The notes: a model not told the origin generated them from the sequence alone. A stretch of DNA of 64,000 nucleotides from Anaerolineaceae bacterium (GCA_016841365.1 JAENZI010000011.1:1-64000), one strand, 5' to 3'. Counted from the first letter of the stretch, positions 45,868 to 54,671 are shown. Numbers and translations: made by a program.

Positions 45868-45868
45868 A

Positions 45869-45884
45869 TGGAAAACGTTTACCA
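45869..45884 (+). promoter_or_regulatory. LacI-family operator overlapping the transcription start
   Basis: TGGAAAACGTTTACCA is a near-perfect palindrome centred on CG, the classic LacI/GalR half-site arrangement. It starts two bases after the -10 box and covers the expected +1. A bound repressor would block transcription of its own gene and the downstream operon. Confidence 0.8.
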
Positions 45885-45930
45885 TTAACACTCAAGTTTA
45901 GCCACTTTCAACGGGGAAGGCGACTGATTT

Positions 45931-46980
45931 ATGACAAAGAGCAGCGGCAGGGCATCGAAGCGGCGCACGAAGATCAATGACGTCGCAAAGCGGGCTGGGG
46001 TTTCGATTTCTACTGTCTCGCGTGTGATCAGCAACAGCACCCATCCCGTCAACGACCAAACCCGGGAGCGGGTTTTGCGAGCAGCCCACGAGTTGGATTA
46101 TGCGCCCAGCGCCCTGGCTAAGGCGATGGTAACAAAAAAATCTTTTATGGTCGGGGTCATCGTCGGTGATACGATGGACCCCTTTTTTGCGGCGATTGTG
46201 CGTGGGGTAGAGGATGTAGGCCGCGAAAAGGGCTTTCTGGTCATCGTTGCCAATTCAGACCGTAAACCAGATCTGGAATATCAATACATTAAAACGCTCA
46301 ATGACTACCAGGCGGACGGGATCATCTTTGCGGGGGGCGGTTTGAAGGATGAGGAATATCTCGAGAACGTCACCAAAACCCTCGAAAAATTTCAAAATCG
46401 TGACGCCCCGGTGATGACGCTGGGTAACCATCTTTTCCCCTCTTATGGAGTGATGGTTGACAATGAGATGATCATCTATGATGCCGCGCAATACCTGATC
46501 AAACTTGGTCATCGCAAAATTGGTTATATCACTGGTCCGGACAATATCACCACATCCGAATTACGTCTGGTCGGATATTCGAGAGCCATGCAGGAGATCG
46601 GCGAAAAAGAATGGATCTTTGCCGGGGATTATATGTATGACGGCGGTCTGCATGCAGCAGAGGAAATTGTCGCACTTAATGAAAAGCCCACCGCGATTTT
46701 AGCTTCCAATGACCGGATGGCGATCGGCTGTGCTGTCGGATTAAAAAAACTTGGCGTCCGCATCCCCGCGGATATTTCACTGATCAGCGTGGGCGGGATC
46801 ACGTCCACCGAATTTATTTCGCCTCCGATTACGTCTATCTACCTGCCGTTATATGACCTGGGCGCAGAAGCCATGCGCAAATTGATTCGGATCAGGGAAG
46901 GCAAAGAAGAACGGTTGGGGAAGACGATCCTCAAGCACGGCCTTGTTGAACGTGCGTCTACCGCACCTCTAAATAATTAA
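45931..46980 (+). CDS. LacI-family transcriptional regulator
   Basis: A 349-aa repressor-type regulator. The HTH (about 14-36) reads KINDVAKRAGVSISTVSRVI, followed by the hinge region SALAKAMVTKKSF. A periplasmic-binding-protein-like ligand domain (about 70-345) contains GVIVGDTMDPFFA, ITGPDNITTSELRLVGY and AILASNDRMAIG. It is the first gene of its operon and probably controls it through the operator just upstream. The ligand would be a substrate or intermediate of the following genes and is unknown. Confidence 0.95.
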   Translation: MTKSSGRASKRRTKINDVAKRAGVSISTVSRVISNSTHPVNDQTRERVLRAAHELDYAPSALAKAMVTKKSFMVGVIVGDTMDPFFAAIVRGVEDVGREKGFLVIVANSDRKPDLEYQYIKTLNDYQADGIIFAGGGLKDEEYLENVTKTLEKFQNRDAPVMTLGNHLFPSYGVMVDNEMIIYDAAQYLIKLGHRKIGYITGPDNITTSELRLVGYSRAMQEIGEKEWIFAGDYMYDGGLHAAEEIVALNEKPTAILASNDRMAIGCAVGLKKLGVRIPADISLISVGGITSTEFISPPITSIYLPLYDLGAEAMRKLIRIREGKEERLGKTILKHGLVERASTAPLNN

Positions 46981-46988
46981 AGGAGCTT

Positions 46989-47993
46989 ATGATGAAATTC
47001 GGGTTTATTCCAGTTGAAGGCGGCGCATATTATGATCAATTTTTAGATGAAGTATTGCTCGGCGAAGAGTTGGGTTTTGATTCGGTTTGGCTGGATGAAC
47101 ATCATGGGGTCAAAGACCACTATTGGCCTTCACCCCTGGTCTGTTTCGCGGGGATTGCCACACGCACCAGCCGTATCCTGTTTGGGACAGATGTGATCGT
47201 GATGCCCTTTTACCACCCGGTGAGGGTGGCTGAGGATGTGGCCATGCTCGACATCATGTCTGGCGGGCGGGTTATTTTAGGTGCCGCAATTGGCTATAAA
47301 CCGGATGAATTTGAACTCTACCAGGTTCCGTTGGAGAAACGCGGTGCGCGGTTTGAGGAAGCCGTTCAGTTGATCAAAAAATTGTGGACTGAGGAAGAAG
47401 TCCATTTCGAGGGGAATTATTACCAGGTGCATGGGCTAAAAATTGAGCCAAAACCCATCAGCAAGCCGCATCCGCCGATCTGGTTGGGCGGTTGGGGCAA
47501 ACTTTCACTGGCACGAGCGGCAAAATATGGTGATGCCTGGATCCCTGGGCCGACGGCAAATTTGCATAAATTACTGAGCGCACAAAAGCTTTATCGTGAG
47601 AATTTGCAAAAGGCTGGTAAGGATGTTCACAGCCCTGAAACACCGCTGACTCGCGAAGTGGTGATCGCAGAGACGGATGCGGCAGCCCGAGAGGTGGCTG
47701 AGAAGCATTTGTTGATCAATTACCGTGACGAATACGGCGGCGGCGAGTGGCAGCACCCATTGATTGGTAAAGAAGATGAAGCAGCCGTGGATGTGTTTGA
47801 GTCGATTGCCAAGGACCGGTTTTTGGTCGGCAGCCCCGAGACGGTGATTGAGAAGATCCACCATTTGCAGGGGACATTTGGGGTGGACCATCTCATCTGC
47901 CGCCTGTATTTCCCGGGAATTCCCCATGAATTTATCGTCAAAGAATTGAATTTGCTTGCCCGGGAGGTTATCCCGGAATTTCGTGCCGAATAA
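46989..47993 (+). CDS. LLM-class flavin-dependent oxidoreductase
   Basis: A luciferase-like TIM-barrel enzyme of 334 aa that uses FMN or F420. Typical segments are GEELGFDSVWLDEHHGVKD, LGAAIGYKPDEFELYQV and PHPPIWLGGWGKLSLARAAK. Whether it acts as an oxygen-dependent monooxygenase or a dehydrogenase cannot be decided from the sequence. It follows the regulator after 8 bp with an AAAGGAG site, and is the first enzyme of the LacI operon. Confidence 0.88.
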   Translation: MMKFGFIPVEGGAYYDQFLDEVLLGEELGFDSVWLDEHHGVKDHYWPSPLVCFAGIATRTSRILFGTDVIVMPFYHPVRVAEDVAMLDIMSGGRVILGAAIGYKPDEFELYQVPLEKRGARFEEAVQLIKKLWTEEEVHFEGNYYQVHGLKIEPKPISKPHPPIWLGGWGKLSLARAAKYGDAWIPGPTANLHKLLSAQKLYRENLQKAGKDVHSPETPLTREVVIAETDAAAREVAEKHLLINYRDEYGGGEWQHPLIGKEDEAAVDVFESIAKDRFLVGSPETVIEKIHHLQGTFGVDHLICRLYFPGIPHEFIVKELNLLAREVIPEFRAE

Positions 47994-48014
47994 TTTTTAG
48001 GTCGGGAGGATCAT

Positions 48015-48740
48015 TTGTTAGATCAAAATTCAACCAGCAGAGAGATCAGGGAAAATAAACCCAAAATTGCTATTTTGGGCATTGGTGCTATTGAACAGCA
48101 CGGACGCCATTTACGGATCGCCACGGATTGGTCGCAGGTGCGAGCGATCAGTCAAGCGGTTGCCCAGGAACTGGACGCCAGGGAACTGGACGCACTTCTG
48201 CTGCCAGCCATCCCATATAGCATGAGTGAGTGCCACGGCTTGATGCCCGGCGTGGTTTACCTGAAACCGCAGACGTTATCGGAGGTCGTGATGGATATTG
48301 CCCGGTCAGTCCGGGAATTGGGTATTCCGTTGATGTTGATCCTCAATGGGCATGGCGGGAACTTTATTTTAGAACCAACTATAGAGAAATTAAACCGGGA
48401 GTATCCTGACTTTCAAATTATTATGCCGCCCGAGGTGTGGGCGCCAGCCGAAGGAGGAGAAGCCATTTTTGAGTCCTTTGGCGCAGGGATTCACGCAGAA
48501 GAAATGGAAACCTCCATGCAGCTTTATCTGGCCCCCGAATATGTGGGCGATGAGCAGGTGGACGTGATCCCGGAGGTTGGCAGGGAATTCCTCGACTATA
48601 CGGTGATGAAAAAAATCAGCCCGGATGGTATTTGGGGATTGCCAAAATTGGGAAAAGCAGAAAAAGGCGAAAAGGCGATCCTTTCATCGGCGAAATCCAT
48701 CGTTGCTTTTGTGCAAAAAGCGCAGGAGGTGTTGCGATGA
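48015..48740 (+). CDS. Creatininase-family amidohydrolase 1
   Basis: A 241-aa metal-dependent hydrolase of the creatininase/MftE/FAPy-deformylase fold. Metal ligands are expected in GAIEQHGRHLRIATDW, NGHGGN and HAEEMETS. The family opens cyclic amides or removes formyl groups. Translation starts at TTG 48015 with GGGAGGA directly upstream. Its end overlaps the second creatininase gene by 4 bp, so the two paralogues are made together and may form a heteromer. Confidence 0.88.
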   Translation: MLDQNSTSREIRENKPKIAILGIGAIEQHGRHLRIATDWSQVRAISQAVAQELDARELDALLLPAIPYSMSECHGLMPGVVYLKPQTLSEVVMDIARSVRELGIPLMLILNGHGGNFILEPTIEKLNREYPDFQIIMPPEVWAPAEGGEAIFESFGAGIHAEEMETSMQLYLAPEYVGDEQVDVIPEVGREFLDYTVMKKISPDGIWGLPKLGKAEKGEKAILSSAKSIVAFVQKAQEVLR

Positions 48741-49507
48741 TATTGACTGAAAACAATAACGCCTGGGATTTTGATAAACACCGTCCAGAGATAGCACTGC
48801 TGCCGCTGGTTTGTTTTGAACCGCACAGCGACGATCTGCCATTGGGCACAGATAACATTCTGATGAACGCCATCAGCAGGGGTGTGGCAGAGCGGTTAGA
48901 AGAAACAACCTTTCTGTTGCCTGCCTGGCCTTTTGGCACATCGGGTTACCTGGCGGGTCAGCCTGGTGTGATCTCCCTGGATCATGAAACCTTATGGCAT
49001 GTGGTGCGCGATATTGCCGTCTCGCTCAATGAACGCGGCATCCACAAGGTGGTGGTGCTGAATAACCACGGCTCAGCGATGACCGGCACGATCAAGCCCA
49101 TCGGCAACTTCATCACCAAAACGGCAGTCAGGCAGTTGAATTACGAAGAGCCTGGCATTCAGGCGATTTGGGTTCAACCGTTTTCGGCAGCGCGTGAGCG
49201 CCTGATGGAGATATTTGACTCTGCAGCGGATGAACTGCATGTAGGCGCCGTTGAGCTTTCGCTGCTGATGCATTTGATGCCGGAAAAATCATGGCCGATC
49301 CCGGAAGATTTTGTGCCCGATGTGAACCCTTCCTATCTGCAGTTCAAGCCGCTGGCGCATTTTTCACCCAATGGCGTTTGGGGCAGGCCCAGCCAGGCTG
49401 ATGCGCAAAAGGGTGCAACCGCATTGGAAATCATTATTGACGGAACGGTGAAATATATCCAAAAGACCTATCGCCAGTTGGAAAAGCTTTCAGAGAAGGC
49501 AGCGTAA
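48737..49507 (+). CDS. Creatininase-family amidohydrolase 2
   Basis: A 256-aa paralogue of the preceding enzyme. The metal-ligand pattern is kept but the surroundings differ: FEPHSDDLPLGTDN, LNNHGSAMTG and DELHVGAVELSLL. I use the ATG at 48737, overlapping the stop of the first gene (ATGA); the frame is open further upstream but only inside that gene. The difference between the two copies suggests two related substrates or a heteromeric enzyme, which is inference. Confidence 0.85.
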   Translation: MILTENNNAWDFDKHRPEIALLPLVCFEPHSDDLPLGTDNILMNAISRGVAERLEETTFLLPAWPFGTSGYLAGQPGVISLDHETLWHVVRDIAVSLNERGIHKVVVLNNHGSAMTGTIKPIGNFITKTAVRQLNYEEPGIQAIWVQPFSAARERLMEIFDSAADELHVGAVELSLLMHLMPEKSWPIPEDFVPDVNPSYLQFKPLAHFSPNGVWGRPSQADAQKGATALEIIIDGTVKYIQKTYRQLEKLSEKAA

Positions 49508-49517
49508 AGGATTTAGG

Positions 49518-50390
49518 ATGTTGAAACCCAGTATTGTCACCGATGAGATCAGCGCCGATTTTGCCACAGCTGTAGAGCTGGGCACTTCATGGGGCATCCA
49601 TGATTTTGAACTGCGCGGCTATGGCGAAAACCGTGCGCCGCTGCTGAGTGATTATCAGAAAACGCGTGTGCGGGAAGTGCTTGACGCGAATGCTGCCCGC
49701 TTGGTCGCGATCTCGCCCGGGTTGTTCAAGTTTCCATTTCCCTCTACCAGTCGGAACGTGTTCCCCGTGGCGGCGATTGACCATGCCATTTTCCAGGATT
49801 GGAAACACAGCAGAGACCTGCTGGGTTTTCATCTCAACGAACTTTTACCGCGTGCGATTGATTTTGCCCGCGAGTTCGACGTGAGGACTATTGTCAGCTT
49901 TGGCTTTGCCCGGGGCACTTTTAAAGGACATTTACCGCCCGATGAATTGGTTGAGATTTTATACCGGGCAGCGGAGCGGATCGGCGCAGCAGGCCTGGCC
50001 CTGGCTATCGAAGTCGAGGATGGTTTCTGGGCAGATACCGGCGCAAATACGGCAGCCCTGCTCAGTGCAGTCAATCACCCTGCACTGCGGGTTAATTGGG
50101 ACCCGGGCAATGCCTTTCAGGCGGGTGAATCCCCCTTCCCCGAAGGGTATGCCCACATCCGGGACACCATCACGCATGTGCACTTCAAGGATATTGTTGA
50201 AGAAGCTAACGGGTTTTTTGAATACCGGGTGGAAGGTGCGATTGATTGGTCCGGCCAGATCAAAGCGCTCGTCGACGATGGGTATGACGGTTTTATTTCG
50301 GTTGAGACCCACATGTCCCCGCAGGTTGCCAATGCCCGGGCGGCGACACGCCGGTTGTTACGATTGATTGAAACAGCGACCGCTGATTAG
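49518..50390 (+). CDS. Sugar phosphate isomerase/epimerase-like TIM barrel
   Basis: An AP-endonuclease-2/xylose-isomerase-like barrel of 290 aa. Candidate metal ligands are Glu in AIEVEDGFWA, Asp in VNWDPGNAF, His in HVHFKDIVEE and Glu in ISVETHMS. Such enzymes isomerise or epimerise keto sugars or inositol derivatives, or act as dehydratases. It lies 10 bp after the second creatininase gene, inside the LacI operon. Confidence 0.87.
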   Translation: MLKPSIVTDEISADFATAVELGTSWGIHDFELRGYGENRAPLLSDYQKTRVREVLDANAARLVAISPGLFKFPFPSTSRNVFPVAAIDHAIFQDWKHSRDLLGFHLNELLPRAIDFAREFDVRTIVSFGFARGTFKGHLPPDELVEILYRAAERIGAAGLALAIEVEDGFWADTGANTAALLSAVNHPALRVNWDPGNAFQAGESPFPEGYAHIRDTITHVHFKDIVEEANGFFEYRVEGAIDWSGQIKALVDDGYDGFISVETHMSPQVANARAATRRLLRLIETATAD

Positions 50391-50415
50391 AATGATGGAA
50401 AAAAGGAGAAATTTA

Positions 50416-51342
50416 ATGGATCATAATGATATCAAAGGCATGATCCCCGCAACGATTTTGCCGATGGACGAGAACTTCAAGCCAGATTACGAGGCCTATG
50501 GGGATTATTTAGAGTGGTTGATTGGTGAGAACGCAGTGGCGTTTGCGATTAACATGGATACGGGGGAAGGCCCCCAGTTGAGCCTTGAAGAACGCTTGCT
50601 GGCCGCCGAAAAAGCGGTGGCGGTAGGCAAGGGGCGAGTCAAGGTATTGGGCGGCGTAATGGGATCGACCACCCAAGGCGCGGTTGAACTGGCAAAGATG
50701 TACCGCGATGCCGGTGTGGACGGCCTGGTCGTGTTCCCTAATGCGGCATTTCGCAATGACCCGCTTGACCCGAGGATCCCGATTTCATACCACCGTGCGA
50801 TCGCTGAAGAAAGCGGCTTGCCGATCGTGTTATTCCAGTTGGCACCGGTATTTGGCGGCGTGTTGTATTCCCCTGAAACACTGACGCAATTACTGCGACT
50901 GCCCCAGGTGATCGGCATCAAAGAAGCCAGTTTTGATGCGCAGGTTTATGCGAAAACTGTTGCACTTGTGAAAGACCTTGGCCGGCCGGTAACCCTGCTC
51001 ACTGGCAATGACCGCTTTATCCTTGAAAGCATCTTGATGGGCGCGGAAGGCGCACTGCTGGGTTTTGGCGCTATCGGCTGCGGTATGGTTGCTGGACTGC
51101 TGAAAGCTGTCGCCTCCGGCCAGCATTATCAGGCTGTGATGGAACGAGAACGCGTGCAGGGTTTTATGGACCTGATCTACGCTGACCCGGTGCTTGATTA
51201 TCGTGCGCGCTGTAAGGTTGCCCTTGGGCATGTGGGCGTCATTTCACAGGATTTGACTTTCGTCCGCCCGCCCCTGCTGCAGATCGGCGAAGAAGAATCA
51301 GCCAGGATCAAAGAGGGGCTCAAGCAGGTCGGGATGATCTAG
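50416..51342 (+). CDS. DapA-family aldolase/lyase with altered active site
   Basis: A class I (Schiff-base) aldolase of the dihydrodipicolinate synthase family, 308 aa. The Schiff-base Lys169 is kept in IGIKEAS. The usual active-site Tyr segment (YNxP) is replaced by LFQLAP with Phe140, and the GTTGE loop reads DTGEG. It is therefore unlikely to be DapA itself. Many such paralogues cleave or dehydrate 2-keto-3-deoxy sugar acids. I choose ATG 50416 with AAAGGAGAAA upstream; the open frame from 50368 overlaps the previous gene. It is the last gene of the LacI operon. Confidence 0.88.
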   Translation: MDHNDIKGMIPATILPMDENFKPDYEAYGDYLEWLIGENAVAFAINMDTGEGPQLSLEERLLAAEKAVAVGKGRVKVLGGVMGSTTQGAVELAKMYRDAGVDGLVVFPNAAFRNDPLDPRIPISYHRAIAEESGLPIVLFQLAPVFGGVLYSPETLTQLLRLPQVIGIKEASFDAQVYAKTVALVKDLGRPVTLLTGNDRFILESILMGAEGALLGFGAIGCGMVAGLLKAVASGQHYQAVMERERVQGFMDLIYADPVLDYRARCKVALGHVGVISQDLTFVRPPLLQIGEEESARIKEGLKQVGMI

Positions 51343-51363
51343 TCTGCATTACTTTGAAGCGTT

Positions 51364-51400
51364 GGTCAGGCGGGAACCTGCACGCCTGACCTTTTTATTT
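51364..51400 (+). terminator. Rho-independent terminator of the LacI operon
   Basis: A 9-bp perfect stem (51364-51372 with 51383-51391) with a 10-nt loop is followed by a T-rich tail. It lies 21 bp after the last operon gene and defines the 3' end of a roughly 5.5-kb transcription unit. Confidence 0.9.
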
Positions 51401-51480
51401 AACAGACGAAGGCTGCAGGGCTGGTTAAATCGGTGTTAGAATCAGAAAAATAACGAGGATCACGGCTTAGGAGCTATCAG

Positions 51481-52500
51481 ATGAAAATTCTAGTCACCGG
51501 CGGCGCCGGTTATATTGGCAGCACAATTTGTTCTGCCCTAAAAGATCATGGGCATACCCCCATCATCCTCGATTCGTTGATCACGGGGCGGGAAGAGTTT
51601 ACGCACGAGCATATCTTTTATCATGGAGATATTGGCGATAAAGCCATCGTCGCGCAGGTATTTGCAGAGCATCCCGAGATTTTCGCCACCATCCACTGTG
51701 CTGCCCTGATCGTCGTCCCTGAGTCTGTAGAAAAGCCCTACGACTATTACAAAGAGAATGTCATCAAGTCGATGAATTTCTTCTACCAACTGGCAGAATT
51801 GGGCTACCCCCGGGTGGTGTTCAGCTCATCAGCCGCCATTTATGATGTCGTGCCCGGGTTCATGGTTACTGAGGAATCACCCCTCAAGCCCAACAGCCCC
51901 TATTCGCGCACCAAGTATATGATGGAAATGATCTTGCAGGATTTCACCCACGCCTACGACCTTCGGGGAATCGCTCTGCGTTATTTCAACCCGATCGGTG
52001 CCGACCCGCAGATGCGCACCGGTATGCATATCAAAGAGCCGAGCCATATTTTGGGGAAATTGGTTGAGGTGGCATTAGGTGTCTCGCCCGTGTTTAACAT
52101 CACCGGCACCGATTGGCCTACCCGTGACGGCACGGGCATCCGGGATTACATTCATGTGTGGGATCTGGCTTTAGCGCATATCAAAGCCGTGGAGCAGTTT
52201 GACGCCGTCATCACGGCAGATGCTGACCTAGAAACACCCTATGTGGTGATTAATCTGGGCACAGGCAACGGCGTGACGGTGCGTGAGATGGTGGATGCCT
52301 TTGAGAAGATCTATGGGCAGGAGATCAATAAAGCCGAAAAGCCGCCGCGCCCGGGTGATGTAGCAGGTGCGTATGCCAATGCTAATAAGGCGCTTGAACT
52401 GCTGGGTTGGGAAGCTGAAAAATCCATTGAAGATGGGATCGCCGACGCCTTGCGCTGGGGCGAGATCAGGGATGAGATTTTAAATTTTGAGGGGGAATAA
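51481..52500 (+). CDS. galE: UDP-glucose 4-epimerase
   Basis: Interconverts UDP-glucose and UDP-galactose with bound NAD. The 339-aa protein has GGAGYIGS at the N-terminus, catalytic Ser in VFSSSAAIYD, and the Tyr-Lys pair in YSRTKYMME. The substrate region NPIGADPQMRTG and the RDGTGIRDYIHVWDLA motif are typical of GalE. A TAGAAT box lies about 40 bp upstream. The gene converges with msrQ. Confidence 0.92.
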   Translation: MKILVTGGAGYIGSTICSALKDHGHTPIILDSLITGREEFTHEHIFYHGDIGDKAIVAQVFAEHPEIFATIHCAALIVVPESVEKPYDYYKENVIKSMNFFYQLAELGYPRVVFSSSAAIYDVVPGFMVTEESPLKPNSPYSRTKYMMEMILQDFTHAYDLRGIALRYFNPIGADPQMRTGMHIKEPSHILGKLVEVALGVSPVFNITGTDWPTRDGTGIRDYIHVWDLALAHIKAVEQFDAVITADADLETPYVVINLGTGNGVTVREMVDAFEKIYGQEINKAEKPPRPGDVAGAYANANKALELLGWEAEKSIEDGIADALRWGEIRDEILNFEGE

Positions 52501-52525
52501 ACCTGGGATACTCAGATTTCTCAAG

Positions 52526-53191
52526 TTAATCCAGGTCTGGTTCTGGCTTGGATGAACGCCCCCACCATTTTTTGAGATTCCTATAGATTACGGGAATGCG
52601 CAGCAGGAACACCACCAGCAATACACCTGCAGCGATCAGCGGGGCGGTATAAGCACCCTGCAGGCTGAACAGATCACCCTTGACCGCCAGCAGGTAATGG
52701 GCAATTACTAACAGCGCGGCCGCATACACCAGGCGGTGCAGCCAGACCCAGCCTTTACCCCACTTACGCTGAATCGTTTTAAATGAGGTCACAGCCAGAA
52801 CCAGCAAAATCACCAGGGCGGCTAAACCCAATAGGATGAAGGGTTTATTGGCGATCTCAGACCAGATCAAGGGCAGGTTGAACCCGTAATCCCAGATGGC
52901 GAAGGCGGCAAAATGCAAGCCGGCATACAGCGCAGCATATAACCCCAGCGGTTTGCGAAATTTCTTGACCCAGGGAAGTTTGAAGACTTGCGCCGCGGGT
53001 GTGCATGTGAGGGAAAGCAGCAAAAAGATCACAGCCGCACGGCCGGTGAAGCGCATCACGGTTTCGACCGGGTTGAACCCCAGGTTGTTCAACAGAGCAG
53101 AGATCACCAAGTATGCGATTGGCAGCCAGGCACCTGCGTGGATGAATACCTGCAGCCATTTCTGCCAGCCTGCCTTGCCCCGTTTTACCAT
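52526..53191 (-). CDS. msrQ: MsrQ-like heme membrane subunit of MsrPQ
   Basis: A 221-aa integral membrane protein with six helices in the ferric-reductase-like fold. It supplies electrons to MsrP for repair of methionine sulfoxide in exported proteins. Heme-ligand His residues are visible in LYAALYAGLHF, WLHRLVYAA and VIAHYLLAV. The C-terminus is basic. It follows msrP by 32 bp on the minus strand, the usual gene order. Confidence 0.9.
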   Translation of the reverse strand: MVKRGKAGWQKWLQVFIHAGAWLPIAYLVISALLNNLGFNPVETVMRFTGRAAVIFLLLSLTCTPAAQVFKLPWVKKFRKPLGLYAALYAGLHFAAFAIWDYGFNLPLIWSEIANKPFILLGLAALVILLVLAVTSFKTIQRKWGKGWVWLHRLVYAAALLVIAHYLLAVKGDLFSLQGAYTAPLIAAGVLLVVFLLRIPVIYRNLKKWWGRSSKPEPDLD

Positions 53192-53223
53192 GATCTCTTT
53201 TCCGTTTCCGTGGGTTTTGTAGA

Positions 53224-54168
53224 TTAATATTGTTCCGTCAGGTCCATGCCTTCATACAGCGAGCCGACCGCTTCGGCATAACCGTTCATAAACAGGGTCT
53301 CCCGCCGGCCAGTCTCGCCGATCCGCCGCTCTGTGGCCTGTGACCAGCGTGGATGATCCACATTTGGGTTGACGTTGGCATAAAAGCCATACTCCTGCGG
53401 GGCGATCGTATTCCACAGGGTGGGCGGCTGGTCTGGCACAAGCGAGATACGCACGATGGATTTGATGCTTTTGAACCCATACTTCCACGGCACAACCAGC
53501 CTGACGGGCGCACCGTTCTGCGGGGGCAGTGGTTCATCATATAATCCGGTGGCCAGGATGGTCAGGTCGTGCATGGCTTCATCCAGGCGCAAACCTTCAC
53601 GGTAGGGGAAGGGGAACAGGTCTGAGTTGGCGTTTTCCATTTGCCCCGGCACCAGCGCGCTGGTGAAGGCCACAAAGCGAGCCTCATCCGTGGGCTGTAC
53701 TTCCTCAAGCAGTTTGTGCAGCGGGAACCCCTGCCAGGGGATGACCATGGACCAGCCTTCCACGCAGCGCATGCGGTAGATGCGTTCTTCCTGTTCGAAG
53801 CCCGAGAGAATCTCATCCAGGCTGAAGGTGCGTGGGTTTTCGACCAACCCATCCACCGTCACTGACCAGGGTTGGGTGATGAAGTCCTGCGCCAGATCGT
53901 CCACGGTTTCTTTGTTGGTGGTGAACTCGTAAAAATTGCAATAGCCCGTGACGGCGTCGTAGTCGGTGAGTGCGTCGCCCAAGGCATCTGAGCCGGGGGC
54001 GGCTGTCCCGGGGGTGCTTTCAAGCGCGCCCGGGGCGCACCCTGCCAAAAAAGCGCCCAGCCCCACAATCCCCATTTGCTTGAGGAATTGGCGCCGGGTT
54101 TGATAGAGATGTTTTGGCGTGATCTCTTCTGGGCTGATCGGGATTGAACGATACGGTTTTTGTTCCAT
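53224..54168 (-). CDS. msrP: MsrP-like molybdopterin methionine sulfoxide reductase, Tat lipoprotein
   Basis: The molybdopterin catalytic subunit that reduces methionine sulfoxide in extracytoplasmic proteins, 314 aa. A Tat signal (TRRQFL) is followed by a lipobox (LAGC), so the protein is probably exported folded and lipid-anchored. The molybdenum-ligand Cys135 lies in MRCVEGWSM. I choose ATG 54168 (MEQKPYRS), which has AAGAGGTG upstream; the longer start at 54186 adds only six residues. The gene lies between a rhodanese lipoprotein gene and msrQ. Confidence 0.92.
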   Translation of the reverse strand: MEQKPYRSIPISPEEITPKHLYQTRRQFLKQMGIVGLGAFLAGCAPGALESTPGTAAPGSDALGDALTDYDAVTGYCNFYEFTTNKETVDDLAQDFITQPWSVTVDGLVENPRTFSLDEILSGFEQEERIYRMRCVEGWSMVIPWQGFPLHKLLEEVQPTDEARFVAFTSALVPGQMENANSDLFPFPYREGLRLDEAMHDLTILATGLYDEPLPPQNGAPVRLVVPWKYGFKSIKSIVRISLVPDQPPTLWNTIAPQEYGFYANVNPNVDHPRWSQATERRIGETGRRETLFMNGYAEAVGSLYEGMDLTEQY

Positions 54169-54233
54169 GGTACACCTCTTGTGCATTGGTCATGCATGTG
54201 GATGGCATTCTTGCCTTATCTTTTGGCAAACGC

Positions 54234-54647
54234 TCAGGGTTGGGTCTCGAAGGGGAAACCGGCTGCCTGCCAGGCAATAAAGCCGCCATCCAGGTTCTTA
54301 AGGTTAGTATAACCGAGTTCTGCCAGCGTTTGGGCGGCTGTGCGGGACATATTGTCGCTGCGGCAATAGAGTACGATTTCAGCGTTCTTATCCTGGGGGA
54401 GTTTATCAAGCTGGTTGGCGATGTCGTTGTAGGGGATCGATAGATCGGTATCCGGGATATCGCCCTCAAAGGGGATGTGCGTGTTGACCAGCACAAAGGA
54501 ATCACGCCGTTCTGCTATCATATCCGCCAACGCTGCCGGGCTGATATCTTCGTAGGGCAGGCCGTTATTTGTGTTGAGGTCAGCCCCGGCGCAACCCGCA
54601 AGCATTATGCCTGCCAGCAAGACTAAAATTAGACCGAATTTTTTCAT
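54234..54647 (-). CDS. Rhodanese-domain lipoprotein
   Basis: A 137-aa exported protein with a lipoprotein signal (lipobox LAGC, Cys19) and one rhodanese domain (about 35-135). The active-site Cys95 is in [12 protein letters not shown], the persulfide-carrying loop, and a following GG segment is present. It probably handles sulfane sulfur outside the membrane. It is the first gene of a minus-strand operon with msrP and msrQ, 65 bp upstream of msrP. Confidence 0.9.
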   Translation of the reverse strand: MKKFGLILVLLAGIMLAGCAGADLNTNNGLPYEDISPAALADMIAERRDSFVLVNTHIPFEGDIPDTDLSIPYNDIANQLDKLPQDKNAEIVLYCRSDNMSRTAAQTLAELGYTNLKNLDGGFIAWQAAGFPFETQP

Positions 54648-54671
54648 TTCTTTCCTTTCTGTTTTATTAAT

